A stretch of 64,000 nucleotides of DNA from an uncultured Peptococcaceae bacterium (GCA_910585405.1 CAJUDO010000006.1:34977-98976), one strand, 5' to 3'; numbered from the stretch's first letter, positions 35,410 to 44,048 are shown. Numbers and translations are program-made. Notes: a model not told the origin generated them from the letters alone.

Positions 35410-35493
35410 TTGCTTCACTCCTTTCTGTATTTTGAACGGGGTTGCCACCGTTCCCCCGCATTACCGGGGCATTGCTGCCCCGTGGCTCTGCGT

Positions 35494-35955
35494 TTAATCT
35501 TCCAGCACATAAACTTCTTCAATAGCAAAGGCGTTATAACCCTTGTTGTCATAGTAACGCACCTTGTATTCAAAGTTGTTGTCAATGGCTTCCGCAATAT
35601 CCATAATCATATTGCCGTACTGATTGTAGGTCTTGAACTGAACATCAATCGGTTCAGCCATTTCCGCAACCAACGCCCGCATGAACTCATTCGCAATGTG
35701 AAGCTGGAAGCCCTGTGTTACCACCTGATTCATAAAGATCAGGCTGTTCTTATACTCGCCTTCCACAATCTTCATCCAGCAAGTAACCATCGGATCGCCC
35801 TTCTTGCTCTTGACAAGCTCCAGCTTTGTAACTGCGACCTCGTAAGTATCGTGCGGAACTTCACGCCGCCCGCCGTTTTCGGCTGCTTCCTCAACATCCT
35901 TTGCAAGCCCTTCTGTGTCAATCGCCTTGTCGAATTCATCCCAAATGTTAGCCAT
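35494..35955 (-). CDS. DUF669-type single-strand DNA-binding-like protein
   Basis: 153 residues: MANIWDEFDKAIDTEGLAKDVEEA, YEVAVTKLELVKSKKGDPMVTCWMKIVEGEYKNSLIFMNQVV and a C-terminal YYDNKGYNAFAIEEVYVLED. This family sits beside phage recombinases and polymerases and is regarded as SSB-like. Confidence 0.85.
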   Translation of the reverse strand: MANIWDEFDKAIDTEGLAKDVEEAAENGGRREVPHDTYEVAVTKLELVKSKKGDPMVTCWMKIVEGEYKNSLIFMNQVVTQGFQLHIANEFMRALVAEMAEPIDVQFKTYNQYGNMIMDIAEAIDNNFEYKVRYYDNKGYNAFAIEEVYVLED

Positions 35956-35983
35956 GATTTTTCACCTTTTTAACCTTTCTGTT

Positions 35984-36229
35984 TTAGTTTTTCTTTGCGG
36001 TCAAGATACCCTTAACCAATTCAAAAGCCTGTTCCTGCGTGAACCCGGCTTCCACATAGGCATCATAAAGCTGCTTTGCCGTGGAAGCGGATTTCTTTGC
36101 CGCTGCTGCCGGATCAATGTTGAAGGGGTTTTCCGGCTTATAGCCCTTCTTCATTTCCTGCTGCTGTTTGAACGCCGCCGAAATAACGGCGTTCATCAGT
36201 TCATCAGGAATACCGAACGGATTGTTCAT
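35984..36229 (-). CDS. Small phage protein of the recombination module
   Basis: 81 residues from ATG 36229 (AAAGGACAGG upstream). Contains AKQLYDAYVEAGFTQEQAFELVKGIL, a helical hairpin similar to small UBA-like ends. Lies between the nuclease-ATPase fusion and the SSB-like gene. Function unknown. Confidence 0.7.
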   Translation of the reverse strand: MNNPFGIPDELMNAVISAAFKQQQEMKKGYKPENPFNIDPAAAAKKSASTAKQLYDAYVEAGFTQEQAFELVKGILTAKKN

Positions 36230-36249
36230 GTTCTGCACCTGTCCTTTCT

Positions 36250-38040
36250 TTACTCTCTTGCTTTACGCTTACGGCGGGGCTTTTCTTCCTCTGCCGGGGC
36301 TTCCGGGGGATTCATTGTACCTTCAACGGGGGTTTCCTCTGCGGGCTTTTCAGCTTCCTTTTCGGGCTGCTGTTCTGCCGCCGTTTCAGGGGCTTCCTGC
36401 GGGATTTTCTGTTCTGTGGTATCATTTACCGCCTGTTCCTCTTTGGGGCTGTCCTGCGGCTTATCTGCGGCTGTGGCGGGGGTTTCCGTTCTCTTTCTTC
36501 CGGTTCTTCCAGCTTTCGCCGGGGTAGTAGCTGCGGGTGTCACCGCTGCACCGGAAGCGGCGTTTTTATTCGCTTCATCATACACGGCAAACAGGGCATC
36601 CACATCAAGGGGAATATCCTTTGCGTTCACCTTCAAACGCCCGCCGCCGAAAATCACTTCATTGCTTTTGAAGCTGAAAGTTCGGGCATCACCATCCGCA
36701 ACAATGCGGGCAACCACATCCACCATTCCGGCAACCTTATTTGCAACCTTTTCCTGCAAGTTCGGCTTAATTGCTGTGATCTTATCGCCGCCCTTGCGGG
36801 TAATATCCTTGCTGGTGTCCTCATGGGAAATCAGGATAATATTTTCATAATCAAGGTTCATCAGGCGTTTCAGTGTGTTCAGGAATTCACCCCGCACCTT
36901 ATCCCACGCACGGAAGGAATCATCCGATTCATGGGTAATTCCCATCTGCTGATACATATAAAGGCGGCAATGTTCATACAAATCTTCCAGCAAGTCAACA
37001 ATGATCGTGCGGAAGCTGTTTTCCTTCTTTTCCAGTTCGGAAATGGTGTCTTTGAACAACTCCCAAGCAAGGGTTCTTTTCGTCTGTCTGCCCTCAACCT
37101 TCACTTCATCCTTAATGCGGATATACGGGGCATCAACGAACTTGATATTGCCATCCGTATTCAGCATAAGGGGATCAGGAAAAGCATTTGCAAAGGTGGT
37201 TTTGCCGCAAAACGGAACACCATAAATCCAAAGCACACGCTTTTCAACCGCTTCAATGTTTCTTCTCTTGTTTTCAGGTAACTTCATAAAATAGTTCCAT
37301 CCTTTCTCACAAAATTCTTGAAATTCGCAATACCTACATAAGTAACTTTTTTCTTGCGGGAACTCTGTTTCCTCATTCACCGCCTTTATTCCAAACAAGA
37401 ATTCAATCACTTTTTCAATGTTGAATTCTATTTGAACCGTTTTGACTTCTACCCCGGACAAGGCTTCTTTCAGCCGTTGCCTGAATTCAAGTAGGGTTTC
37501 CGTCTTTTTCTGCCGGATTGTAACTTTGGGAATAAACACAAAGTACATATTCCGAATCTTCTTTCCGGGGTTGTTCTTCTCGAAGAAATACTTGTATTCG
37601 TGAAGCTGCCCCGATTGTTTATAGCCTGAAACATTGTTTGAATATTTGAAATCGTAAAGATCATAAGTATCAGGAAGTTCAACACCCCGTTCAAAAATTG
37701 TTGCCGGAACAAGGTAATCAATAAAGCCGTGAAAATCATCATCCTTGATTTCAACTTCAAACTGTCCACCGGGCGGGATCGCCATCTTTGCAAGCGGGAT
37801 CACCGTTTCAAACTTGATTATCTCGTTTATGTGTTCATCCGTGATAATCGGGAATCTGAAACAATATTCCCTGATTGCTTCTTCAAGGCTTTTTTCAATT
37901 CCGGTATGAACCGCTTGCCCCAAAATTAAAGGGTTGTCAGGTTCGGTTGCCGGAATGGTGGTTATTCCTTGAAGATAACGCATTTTGTACTTGCATTTGC
38001 ATTTTTCAAAGCAATCAACGCTGCTGTGTGAATATCGCAA
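36250..38040 (-). CDS. Cas4-like exonuclease fused to Sak4-type RecA-like ATPase
   Basis: 596 residues, TTG start after AAAGGGG. N-terminal ~260: PD-(D/E)XK nuclease of the Cas4/RecB type, with MRYSHSSVDCFEKCKCKYKMRY, ILGQAVHTGIEKSL, DLYDFKYSNNVSGYKQSGQLHEYKYFF and a Cys cluster CRYCEFQEFCEKGW that could hold an iron-sulfur centre. Residues ~268-480: Walker A IYGVPFCGKTTFANAF and Walker B FRTIIVDLLEDL, as in Sak4-like single-strand annealing ATPases. The last ~100 residues are low-complexity Pro/Glu/Ala ending in KRKARE. One chain thus joins end resection and annealing, normally two genes. Confidence 0.85.
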   Translation of the reverse strand: MRYSHSSVDCFEKCKCKYKMRYLQGITTIPATEPDNPLILGQAVHTGIEKSLEEAIREYCFRFPIITDEHINEIIKFETVIPLAKMAIPPGGQFEVEIKDDDFHGFIDYLVPATIFERGVELPDTYDLYDFKYSNNVSGYKQSGQLHEYKYFFEKNNPGKKIRNMYFVFIPKVTIRQKKTETLLEFRQRLKEALSGVEVKTVQIEFNIEKVIEFLFGIKAVNEETEFPQEKSYLCRYCEFQEFCEKGWNYFMKLPENKRRNIEAVEKRVLWIYGVPFCGKTTFANAFPDPLMLNTDGNIKFVDAPYIRIKDEVKVEGRQTKRTLAWELFKDTISELEKKENSFRTIIVDLLEDLYEHCRLYMYQQMGITHESDDSFRAWDKVRGEFLNTLKRLMNLDYENIILISHEDTSKDITRKGGDKITAIKPNLQEKVANKVAGMVDVVARIVADGDARTFSFKSNEVIFGGGRLKVNAKDIPLDVDALFAVYDEANKNAASGAAVTPAATTPAKAGRTGRKRTETPATAADKPQDSPKEEQAVNDTTEQKIPQEAPETAAEQQPEKEAEKPAEETPVEGTMNPPEAPAEEEKPRRKRKARE

Positions 38041-38375
38041 TTTATCACCCCTTTCAAAAGTTCCTTGAACTGTTCAAACCCTTCCGGGTAAAGAAACACC
38101 CCAATTCCCCCTGATTTATTGATCCGGCTGATATTCAGCTTTTGCAATTCGGAAGGTCTGCCGTTGGAAGCCTTTACTTCCACCGCAAGCATCACCCCAT
38201 TCACGCAAGCCAAAATGTCAGGTATGCCGGATTTCTGAAAGCCGCCGCCCCAAATTTTGGTGTACCATCCAACCATAGGGGCGTTCATTCGGTCTGTGGG
38301 ATAGCCCGCCGGATATATACCCATCGAATGAAAATGTTTTTTGATCTGCCCTTCAAACAGCTTTTCTTCTGCCAT
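37962..38375 (-). CDS. VRR-NUC domain nuclease
   Basis: 137 residues. FEGQIKKHFHSMGIY, GFQKSGIPDILACVNGVMLAVEVKASNGRPSELQKLNISRINKSGGIG hold the PD-(D/E)XK core (PD, E-x-K). Usually a Holliday-junction or structure-specific nuclease. Its end overlaps the next gene by 79 bp. Confidence 0.9.
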   Translation of the reverse strand: MAEEKLFEGQIKKHFHSMGIYPAGYPTDRMNAPMVGWYTKIWGGGFQKSGIPDILACVNGVMLAVEVKASNGRPSELQKLNISRINKSGGIGVFLYPEGFEQFKELLKGVINCDIHTAALIALKNANASTKCVIFKE

Positions 38376-38383
38376 TTCATCAC

Positions 38384-38683
38384 CTACCCTAACAGTAATT
38401 TGATAAGGGAATGAATTCCCCGCAAGCGGTCATAACCAAGAATTTTCCCCGTTCCCGCCCAAAATTGGAACAGCTTATCATCCGATTTTCTTCTACAATG
38501 GAAATGACCGCTTTGCTCATTCTTTAAGGTGAATTCAATGTTGTTCAATTCAAACTGCTTGATTGCAAAGGCAATCCGATCAGAATTTTTTGCAACCCGT
38601 TCCTTGTGCTTTTCCTTTGCGTAAAGGTGATAACCACCATCAAAGGATTCTTCCGGGTTCGCTTCCCGTTCTGCCCTTGTCAT
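38384..38683 (-). CDS. Phage protein of unknown function
   Basis: 99 residues from ATG 38683. DRIAFAIKQFELNNIEFTLKNEQSGHFHCRRKSDDKLFQFWAGTGKILGYDRLRGIHSLIKLL looks like a small alpha-beta fold. Between VRR-NUC and the small Cys/His protein. Confidence 0.7.
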   Translation of the reverse strand: MTRAEREANPEESFDGGYHLYAKEKHKERVAKNSDRIAFAIKQFELNNIEFTLKNEQSGHFHCRRKSDDKLFQFWAGTGKILGYDRLRGIHSLIKLLLG

Positions 38684-38864
38684 AACACGCACCTTCTTTC
38701 TTCAAATTTCTAACGAAAAATTCAGTTCCACTTTGGGAAGCCTTCACATGGCAAATATGGTGTTTGCAAGCCGTTTTCCGGCAAGGCTGGTGTTTCCGCT
38801 GTGACTGCGAACAAACCACTTCACCATGTTCAGAAGTTCCCCTTGTGTCGAAGTAACCGCCCAT
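38640..38864 (-). CDS. Possible small Cys/His-rich protein
   Basis: 74 residues (MGGYFDTRGTSEHGEVVCS ...), with Cys/His spacing that could bind zinc. Fills the only gap in this part of the operon, starts at the previous stop and overlaps the next gene by 44 bp. No strong ribosome-binding site, so support is modest. Confidence 0.4.
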   Translation of the reverse strand: MGGYFDTRGTSEHGEVVCSQSQRKHQPCRKTACKHHICHVKASQSGTEFFVRNLKKEGACYDKGRTGSEPGRIL

Positions 38865-39301
38865 CACTTCACCGTGATTTTGACGGAAGCGGAAACATTG
38901 CTTGTTTTGGAATACTTTGCGGCAACATCCGGCAATTCTTTCTTCAATTTTGTGCTGTCAATGGTGGTTCGGGTTGTGGCTGCAACATAGGTAAACTTCA
39001 CATCCTCATTTTCAAAGGATTTCACCCCGTACTTTTCCATTGCCGCCATAAGCTGAACCCGCATTTCCTTTTCCTGATCCTCAATCTGCTTCTTCTGTAA
39101 GGTCAATGCTGCAATGCCCTTGATAATCGCCGCCGCTTCTGTCTGCATGGTTGCAAGGGCTGTTTCCTCGCTGAAAGCATCTTCACAATCCGGGGAAAGT
39201 TCAGTGCATATATCCTTGCAGCTTTCCCTTTCCTCGCACTCCAAACAGCAACACACTTTGCCGCAAGCGGAACTTTCTATTGCCTGTTTACACTTAATCA
39301 T
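38864..39301 (-). CDS. Phage replication-associated protein with N-terminal Cys cluster
   Basis: 145 residues. The N-terminus (CGKVCCCLECEERESCKDIC) is a dense metal-binding Cys cluster. The rest is a coiled coil (ALTLQKKQIEDQEKEMRVQLMAAMEKYG) and a tail ENEDVKFTYVAATTRTTIDSTKLKKELPDVAAKYSKTSNVSASVKI that is common in Firmicutes phage early operons near Gp157-like proteins. Function unproven. Confidence 0.75.
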   Translation of the reverse strand: MIKCKQAIESSACGKVCCCLECEERESCKDICTELSPDCEDAFSEETALATMQTEAAAIIKGIAALTLQKKQIEDQEKEMRVQLMAAMEKYGVKSFENEDVKFTYVAATTRTTIDSTKLKKELPDVAAKYSKTSNVSASVKITVK

Positions 39302-39974
39302 TGTTTGAACTCCTTTCCAATTCAGCGTTCATTTCCTGCTGAATCTGTAAAACTGATTTTGAATAGTTAATTTCAAAAATTCCTTGCCGCCATAAGTAGG
39401 AAGCACCGCCTTCACCCATGTTGTACGCCATCAGCACCTTTGCCGGGGTTTCGTACTTTTCAAACAGCTTCCGCAATATGAACATTCCCGCCCTGATATT
39501 GTCATAGGGGTTCAGGAAGTCAGCAATTTCAAGCTGTTCTTTCAGGTATTGGTGATTTACTTCATTGATCTGCATTAGCCCGTAATCGTTGGTTGCACTC
39601 ACAACATCCGACCGGAAGCCGCTTTCCTGCTGGATCAACGCCATCACAAAGGTAAAATCCATTTCATAGGCTGCGGATAGGTAGAAAACAAATTCTTGCA
39701 AATCTTCATCCATAGGCACATCAAGCGGAACAAATTTCAAATCCCTCGCCCATTCACCGGGCATTTCACCTTCAAAGATTTTCCCGTCAGGCTTTCCGAA
39801 AATCAGAATTTCCTTTTGGGTTTCCGGTTCGGTTTGTTCGGGGCTGCTGCCACCTTTTGAACAGATTGCCCCAATGCCGAACCCTACAAGGGAAAAGATA
39901 ATTGCTACCACTACCCACGAAATCAGAACACGCTTACCAATCGAAGCCTTCTTGATATTTCTTGAATAGTTCAT
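39294..39974 (-). CDS. Membrane-anchored lytic transglycosylase (SLT)
   Basis: 226 residues. One transmembrane helix at ~17-37 (VLISWVVVAIIFSLVGFGIGAI), then a soluble SLT domain with the catalytic Glu in LIQQESGFRSDV, GLMQINEVN, NPYDNIRAGMFILRKLFEKY and VLMAYNMGEGGASYLW. It cleaves peptidoglycan from outside the membrane. Unusual place: inside the replication operon rather than in the tail or lysis block, so it may help entry exclusion or local wall opening. Overlaps the helicase gene end. Confidence 0.88.
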   Translation of the reverse strand: MNYSRNIKKASIGKRVLISWVVVAIIFSLVGFGIGAICSKGGSSPEQTEPETQKEILIFGKPDGKIFEGEMPGEWARDLKFVPLDVPMDEDLQEFVFYLSAAYEMDFTFVMALIQQESGFRSDVVSATNDYGLMQINEVNHQYLKEQLEIADFLNPYDNIRAGMFILRKLFEKYETPAKVLMAYNMGEGGASYLWRQGIFEINYSKSVLQIQQEMNAELERSSNND

Positions 39975-41199
39975 CTGTGTAATCCTTTCTTAATTCCAAA
40001 GTGTGAAGAATATCTTCTTCAACTGTTCCGGGGCAAATCATAAGGTAATAGAAACAAGTCTTTTCCTGCCCGATCCTGTGAATTCGCTTCTTGCTCTGTT
40101 CAAACAGTTCACTTCTATCTGTCAGGGCGAAGTAAATAATTTTGTTTGCCTTCTGCAAATTCAGCCCCATTGCCCCCGCCTGATACTGAACAAAGGTGAT
40201 TGAATCCCCGTGTTCCTCATAGGCGGCAAGGTCTTTTGTTTCCCCGTTTACCACCGAAAAAGGGCGTTCCAATTCGGCAAGGGCGGCTTGCATGGTGTTC
40301 AATTCGTCATTGAAGTTATAGAACACAATCAGCCTATCTTCTGTGGATTGCACCAAATCCTTAAAGGCTGCAACCCGTTCCTTGTTTAAGTAGCTGCACA
40401 TCATACGGGAATAAGTACGGTGTGAAAGTGTGGTATCGCCTATGAATTCACGCCCTTCAATGGTGATAACCGCATCCCGCATGAACTTCCGGTATTCCTT
40501 TGTTGGTTTGGAATGAACCGGGATCATCACTTGTTCGGGAAGGTCAAACACTTCTTCCGATTTCATAAAGATTGCACCGTGTTCAGCAAGTTTCTTTTTC
40601 AGGCGGTCAACATTCTTGTAACCTACCACATGGGGAATCCTGAACCCGCTGTTGTGATCTTCAATCCATTCCGTTTCAACATACTGCTTGTAAAAAAGTT
40701 CTTTGCTGATATTCCATCCAAGCAACCGAAGCTGCGACCACAATTTTTCATATTTCCCGGCTGTTGGTGTGCCGGATAGCAAAATCACATTTTCAGGCTG
40801 CATTTTCAGGATAAATTTTGACCGTTTCGCCGTTTCATTCTGAATAATGGAACTTTCATCAAGCACCAATGTAAAACCGCTTATACGGGCGAAATATGAA
40901 CGCCTGAACACCAAATCATAATTGATAACGCCTACGCACTTTCCGATTGTTCCCGTGAATTCTTCAAGTTGCTTTTTGTTCGTCAGGTCAAACACGGTCA
41001 GCGGGTAATGCTCTTTGAAATGGCTGATCCAATCGTCAATTTTGGATTTTTGACAAACCAGCACAATTCTTTCAGGGTAAGAATTCGCCTTTTCACCGCC
41101 TACAAATGTTTTCCCTAAACCCATATCAAGGTAATATGCAACACGATTTTTCCCGGCTGTCAGGTCAAGGGCTTTCTGTTGGTGGGGGAATAGTTGCAT
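39934..41199 (-). CDS. SNF2-type DEAD/DEAH helicase
   Basis: 421 residues. Motifs: I LDMGLGKTFVG, II LVLDESS, III LLSGTPT, V FVQYQAGAMGLNLQKANKIIYF, VI QSKKRIHRIGQEKTCFYY. A typical early phage SNF2 translocase; role in replication or remodelling. Confidence 0.93.
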   Translation of the reverse strand: MQLFPHQQKALDLTAGKNRVAYYLDMGLGKTFVGGEKANSYPERIVLVCQKSKIDDWISHFKEHYPLTVFDLTNKKQLEEFTGTIGKCVGVINYDLVFRRSYFARISGFTLVLDESSIIQNETAKRSKFILKMQPENVILLSGTPTAGKYEKLWSQLRLLGWNISKELFYKQYVETEWIEDHNSGFRIPHVVGYKNVDRLKKKLAEHGAIFMKSEEVFDLPEQVMIPVHSKPTKEYRKFMRDAVITIEGREFIGDTTLSHRTYSRMMCSYLNKERVAAFKDLVQSTEDRLIVFYNFNDELNTMQAALAELERPFSVVNGETKDLAAYEEHGDSITFVQYQAGAMGLNLQKANKIIYFALTDRSELFEQSKKRIHRIGQEKTCFYYLMICPGTVEEDILHTLELRKDYTDELFKKYQEGFDW

Positions 41200-41215
41200 A
41201 AATCAGCACCCCCCC

Positions 41216-42115
41216 TTAATCTTCATCAACATCAATCCCGGTGATCTCTTTGAAAATAGCCTTGTCGAAATTCGGAATTGCTGTGATAATTGCCTTTTGA
41301 CGGTCAGAAAGCCCACGCCACCAAATAACCGCACATTCGGAATTATCCAAAACTTTCAGATAGCCGCCTGTTGTTTCCGCTTCCGGGTGTGCCGCCTTTT
41401 CTTCATCCGTCATATCAGAAAGCCAAATGTATTCAAGCACATCCCCCGGAATCTGATTCAGCAAATAGCGGGCTTCACTGTTCAGCCAATCTTCATAAGT
41501 CCATTCAGAAGGCTTATTGAACAGGTAAATTTTCGGGCTTGTGGTATTGAAGCATCCATTGGAAAAGCTGCACTTGTTCCAATCGCCGCTGTTGCAATCG
41601 CCGCTGTTCCAATCGCCGCTGTTCCGGTTGCCGCTGTTCCAATCGCCGCTGTTGCAATCGCCGCTGTTCCGGTTGCCGCTGTTCCGGTTGCCGCTGTTCC
41701 AATCGCCGCTGTTCCGGTTGCCGCTGTTCCAATCGCCGCTGTTGCAATCGCCGCTGTTCCGGTTGCCGCTGTTGCAAAGTCCGGTGCAACCCTTTCCCAT
41801 ATTCACGATTTCAAGCAATTCAGCCCACGGGATTTCACGCACGATTTCCAGCTTGTTTGTGCAACACTTATCACCTTCTTCTGCAATGTCACCATAGGCA
41901 ACCACTTCCGCAACCTTATTTTCAGGGTTGAAATTGTAGTAATTGAAGCAATCAGCCGCCTTTTTGCAGAAGTGCATCCCACGCCCGCACCGGATCGGGG
42001 TAATATCTTCTTCAAATTTGCCGGGGCAAGTGTACTGTTTTGTGTTCCCGTTAGGGCTGCAAGTCCAATCAGGATTGAACACCTTGAACCCTTTAACAAC
42101 TCCTGTTTCACTCAT
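41216..42115 (-). CDS. Phage protein with 13 tandem N-S-G-x-x pentapeptides
   Basis: 299 residues. N-terminal ~110 residues: a small domain (FKVFNPDWTCSPNGNTKQYTCPGKFEEDITPIRCGRGMHFCKKAADCFNYY, DUF7666-like). Residues ~118-182: thirteen units NSG(N/D)(R/C/W), the Pentapeptide_2 type. C-terminal ~115 residues are globular. At DNA level the units are near-identical 15-mers (about 41580-41775), so unit number can change without frameshift. Function unknown; a surface or DNA-mimic role is possible. Confidence 0.8.
   Translation of the reverse strand: MSETGVVKGFKVFNPDWTCSPNGNTKQYTCPGKFEEDITPIRCGRGMHFCKKAADCFNYYNFNPENKVAEVVAYGDIAEEGDKCCTNKLEIVREIPWAELLEIVNMGKGCTGLCNSGNRNSGDCNSGDWNSGNRNSGDWNSGNRNSGNRNSGDCNSGDWNSGNRNSGDWNSGDCNSGDWNKCSFSNGCFNTTSPKIYLFNKPSEWTYEDWLNSEARYLLNQIPGDVLEYIWLSDMTDEEKAAHPEAETTGGYLKVLDNSECAVIWWRGLSDRQKAIITAIPNFDKAIFKEITGIDVDED
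41580..41775 (-). repeat. 15-bp tandem repeat array in coding sequence
   Basis: Thirteen copies of a 15-bp unit (AACAGCGGCGATTGG-like on the sense strand) with three variants ending TGG, CGG-like or TGC codons. Confidence 0.9.
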
Positions 42116-42139
42116 TTTGTTTATCCTCTCTTTCTGCCA

Positions 42140-42553
42140 TCAGGCAATTTCATTCAGGGGAACTTCAATTCCCGTGTATTCGGTGAACTTCACGGAAGAA
42201 ATAAAGTAACTCCAATTTGTCAGCTTCACCGCATAGCCCCACGGGAAAACGCCATCCCTTAACCCTTGCATAACCCATTCTTTAGATTTCTTCATCAGCT
42301 TTGCCGCAAGGGTAACGGGCAAATTCACAACCCCGTCATGCTGAACCGTTGCAGCGGGTTCAAACATTTCAAAGTAGGTTTCCTGAACCCCCAACGCACG
42401 GGCAATTTCCTGTTTGCGGTCTTTGGAAGGCTCATTCTTGCCGGAAAGGTATTGACTGATAGAGGATTTACCAATCCCGGTAAGGTCTGAAAGTTTGGAT
42501 TGTGTCAAGTCCAAATCTTTCATAAGGTTTTTCAATTTGTCTGCAAATGTCAT
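42140..42553 (-). CDS. XRE-family regulator/antirepressor-like protein
   Basis: 137 residues from ATG 42553 (AGAAAGGATG upstream). HTH: FADKLKNLMKDLDLTQSKLSDLTGIGKSSISQYLSGKNEPSKDRKQEIARALGV. A C-terminal part (AAKLMKKSKEWVMQGLRDGVFPWGYAVKLTNWSYFISSVKF) resembles a second DNA-binding wing as in phage excisionase-like proteins. Early regulator. Confidence 0.85.
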   Translation of the reverse strand: MTFADKLKNLMKDLDLTQSKLSDLTGIGKSSISQYLSGKNEPSKDRKQEIARALGVQETYFEMFEPAATVQHDGVVNLPVTLAAKLMKKSKEWVMQGLRDGVFPWGYAVKLTNWSYFISSVKFTEYTGIEVPLNEIA

Positions 42554-42575
42554 ATTCACTTCATCCTTTCTTTGT

Positions 42576-42767
42576 TCAGCCCTCAATCATGGGGCTTTTG
42601 TTGTACTGTTCCTGAATCCTGATCCGGTACTTCCCGGCTATTTCCTCACGGTTCAAAACCCGAAATTCGGATTTCTTATCACGCAAGGTTTCAAGGTACT
42701 TTGCCGCTTCCTGCTGTGTGTCGAACTCTAAAACCCGGTCAATACACGCCGCAATCACTTTCTTCAT
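42576..42767 (-). CDS. Small early phage protein
   Basis: 63 residues from ATG 42767 after AAAGGCGG. MKKVIAACIDRVLEFDTQQEAAKYLETLRDKKSEFRVL has a short alpha-beta pattern. Lies just downstream of an operator-like palindrome (42790-42805). Confidence 0.65.
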   Translation of the reverse strand: MKKVIAACIDRVLEFDTQQEAAKYLETLRDKKSEFRVLNREEIAGKYRIRIQEQYNKSPMIEG

Positions 42768-42789
42768 CCTGTTCACCGCCTTTCTTTTG

Positions 42790-42805
42790 GTTAAGTTTCC
42801 TTAAC
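42790..42805. promoter_or_regulatory. Operator-like palindrome GTTAAGTTTCCTTAAC
   Basis: Exact copy of the site at 44049-44064. Lies between the Cro-like gene and the next early gene; probably a third repressor/Cro operator. Confidence 0.65.
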
Positions 42806-43013
42806 TTTTTGTGTAAAAAAATATAGGTATAAAATCTTTGGGAATTTCAAGAAGTTCACAACATTTATCCATTTCCATTTGCGAAAACTCCACACGATTA
42901 TTCAATTTTGCGGAAAGTGAAACGCTGGAAATCCCAAGTTCTTTAGCAAATGCACTTTGCGTTGCGAACTTCTCTTTGATCTTTCCCCTTAACTTTGAAT
43001 AATTGAACGACAT
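42801..43013 (-). CDS. Cro-like regulator (DUF739 type)
   Basis: 70 residues. FNYSKLRGKIKEKFATQSAFAKELGISSVSLSAKLNNRVEFSQMEMDKCCELLEI is a compact XRE/DUF739 HTH. First early regulator opposite the repressor; likely binds the GTTAAG-N4-CTTAAC sites. Confidence 0.85.
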   Translation of the reverse strand: MSFNYSKLRGKIKEKFATQSAFAKELGISSVSLSAKLNNRVEFSQMEMDKCCELLEIPKDFIPIFFYTKS

Positions 43014-43049
43014 TTTATCACTCCTTTCTTTGGGTGGGGAAGAAGCTGT

Positions 43050-43724
43050 TTAGGCTTCTTCCTCAAATTCAACATTGCAATCGCCGCATATAACATGAAC
43101 TTCCTTTGTTGCCCTGATAATGCACCCGCACACGGGGCAAACATATTTCCGGGAACTCTGCTTTGTTTTAGCTGCACCGGGGATTTTCGGAAGGCTCTTT
43201 CTGTGAAGTTCAAATTTCTTATCCTGCATCCCGGCAACAAAGGCTTTTGCTTCATCATTCAGGCTTGTTTTAGTCCAGCCGTATTTTGCATCCTTTTCAA
43301 CCGTCAAGCCGTGCTGTTCAGCCGCTTCTTTGTATTTCTTATTGTGGTATGTGCCACCCCTGCTTGTGTCCTGAACCCCAATTTGCAGATTGTAAAGGTG
43401 AACCATTTCATGTAAGAGGGTTTCCGCAACCTGTTCAAAAGGTCTTGCAAGGTGTTCCGCACAAATATTGATTTCATAGAAGCCATCATCTTTCTTCATT
43501 GCTTCAAGGGCTTCTTTTGTCAGGGTTGCAAGGTCAGCAACTTTTTTCTGTTCGCCAACGCTCCACGCCTTCCAAGCGGTACACCACCCATAAGCACCTT
43601 TTGTTGTGTCCGGGCTTACCGTGATAACGGGGGCTTGAAGTTCACCGTTATAGAACTTTTCATTGAACTTTGAAAATAAATTTTCAAGTTTTTCAATTAC
43701 GGGTTTCAAACTGGTTTCTTTCAT
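43050..43724 (-). CDS. SprT-like metallopeptidase-fold protein
   Basis: 224 residues. Zinc motif ETLLHEMVHLYN (HExxH) with a downstream His (GGTYHNKKYKEAAEQHG) and a C-terminal zinc ribbon (YVCPVCGCIIRATKEVHVICGDCNVEF). SprT/Spartan proteins cut DNA-protein crosslinks; phage forms are common in early operons. Confidence 0.9.
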   Translation of the reverse strand: MKETSLKPVIEKLENLFSKFNEKFYNGELQAPVITVSPDTTKGAYGWCTAWKAWSVGEQKKVADLATLTKEALEAMKKDDGFYEINICAEHLARPFEQVAETLLHEMVHLYNLQIGVQDTSRGGTYHNKKYKEAAEQHGLTVEKDAKYGWTKTSLNDEAKAFVAGMQDKKFELHRKSLPKIPGAAKTKQSSRKYVCPVCGCIIRATKEVHVICGDCNVEFEEEA

Positions 43725-43740
43725 TTATTGACCGCCTTTC

Positions 43741-43989
43741 TTATTCCGCAATATCGTTAAAGGATAAGCACCTTGTTATAAGATCAATTTCAATTTGTCC
43801 AAACTGTGCGTTCTTCAAGGCTTGCACCACTTTATCAAGGCTGATAGGAAAATCTTCTGTAATATCCTTTACTGCGATAACTTCACCATTACCTTCAACA
43901 TATTTTCTTGCAGCCTTTTCATTGACTGCGGGAACAGCTACTTTGAAGCAATCCTTTCCATCATCAAGATAAACCATATACTTTTTCAT
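43741..43989 (-). CDS. First early protein, function unknown
   Basis: 82 residues: MKKYMVYLDDGKDCFKVAVPAVNEKAARKYVEGNGEVIAVKDITEDFPISLDKVVQALKNAQFGQIEIDLITRCL. Beta-alpha pattern, good ribosome-binding site. It is the first gene of the leftward early transcript. Confidence 0.75.
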   Translation of the reverse strand: MKKYMVYLDDGKDCFKVAVPAVNEKAARKYVEGNGEVIAVKDITEDFPISLDKVVQALKNAQFGQIEIDLITRCLSFNDIAE

Positions 43990-44048
43990 AAATCACTTCA
44001 TCCTTTCATTTTGCTTGCCGTTGCAGCGGCTTTGTTCGTTGTTGTTTG

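Noticed and set aside
35915..36850. 311-codon Ser/Ala-rich frame antisense to the recombination genes
   Set aside because: Low-complexity antisense shadow of the Pro/Glu/Ala tail.
41580..41775. CRISPR-like repetitive array
   Set aside because: Units are contiguous 15-mers without spacers and lie in a coding frame.
41297..42262. 321-codon plus-strand frame and others across the pentapeptide array
   Set aside because: The 15-bp repeat keeps several frames open on both strands; the minus-strand frame has the start signal and domain similarity.
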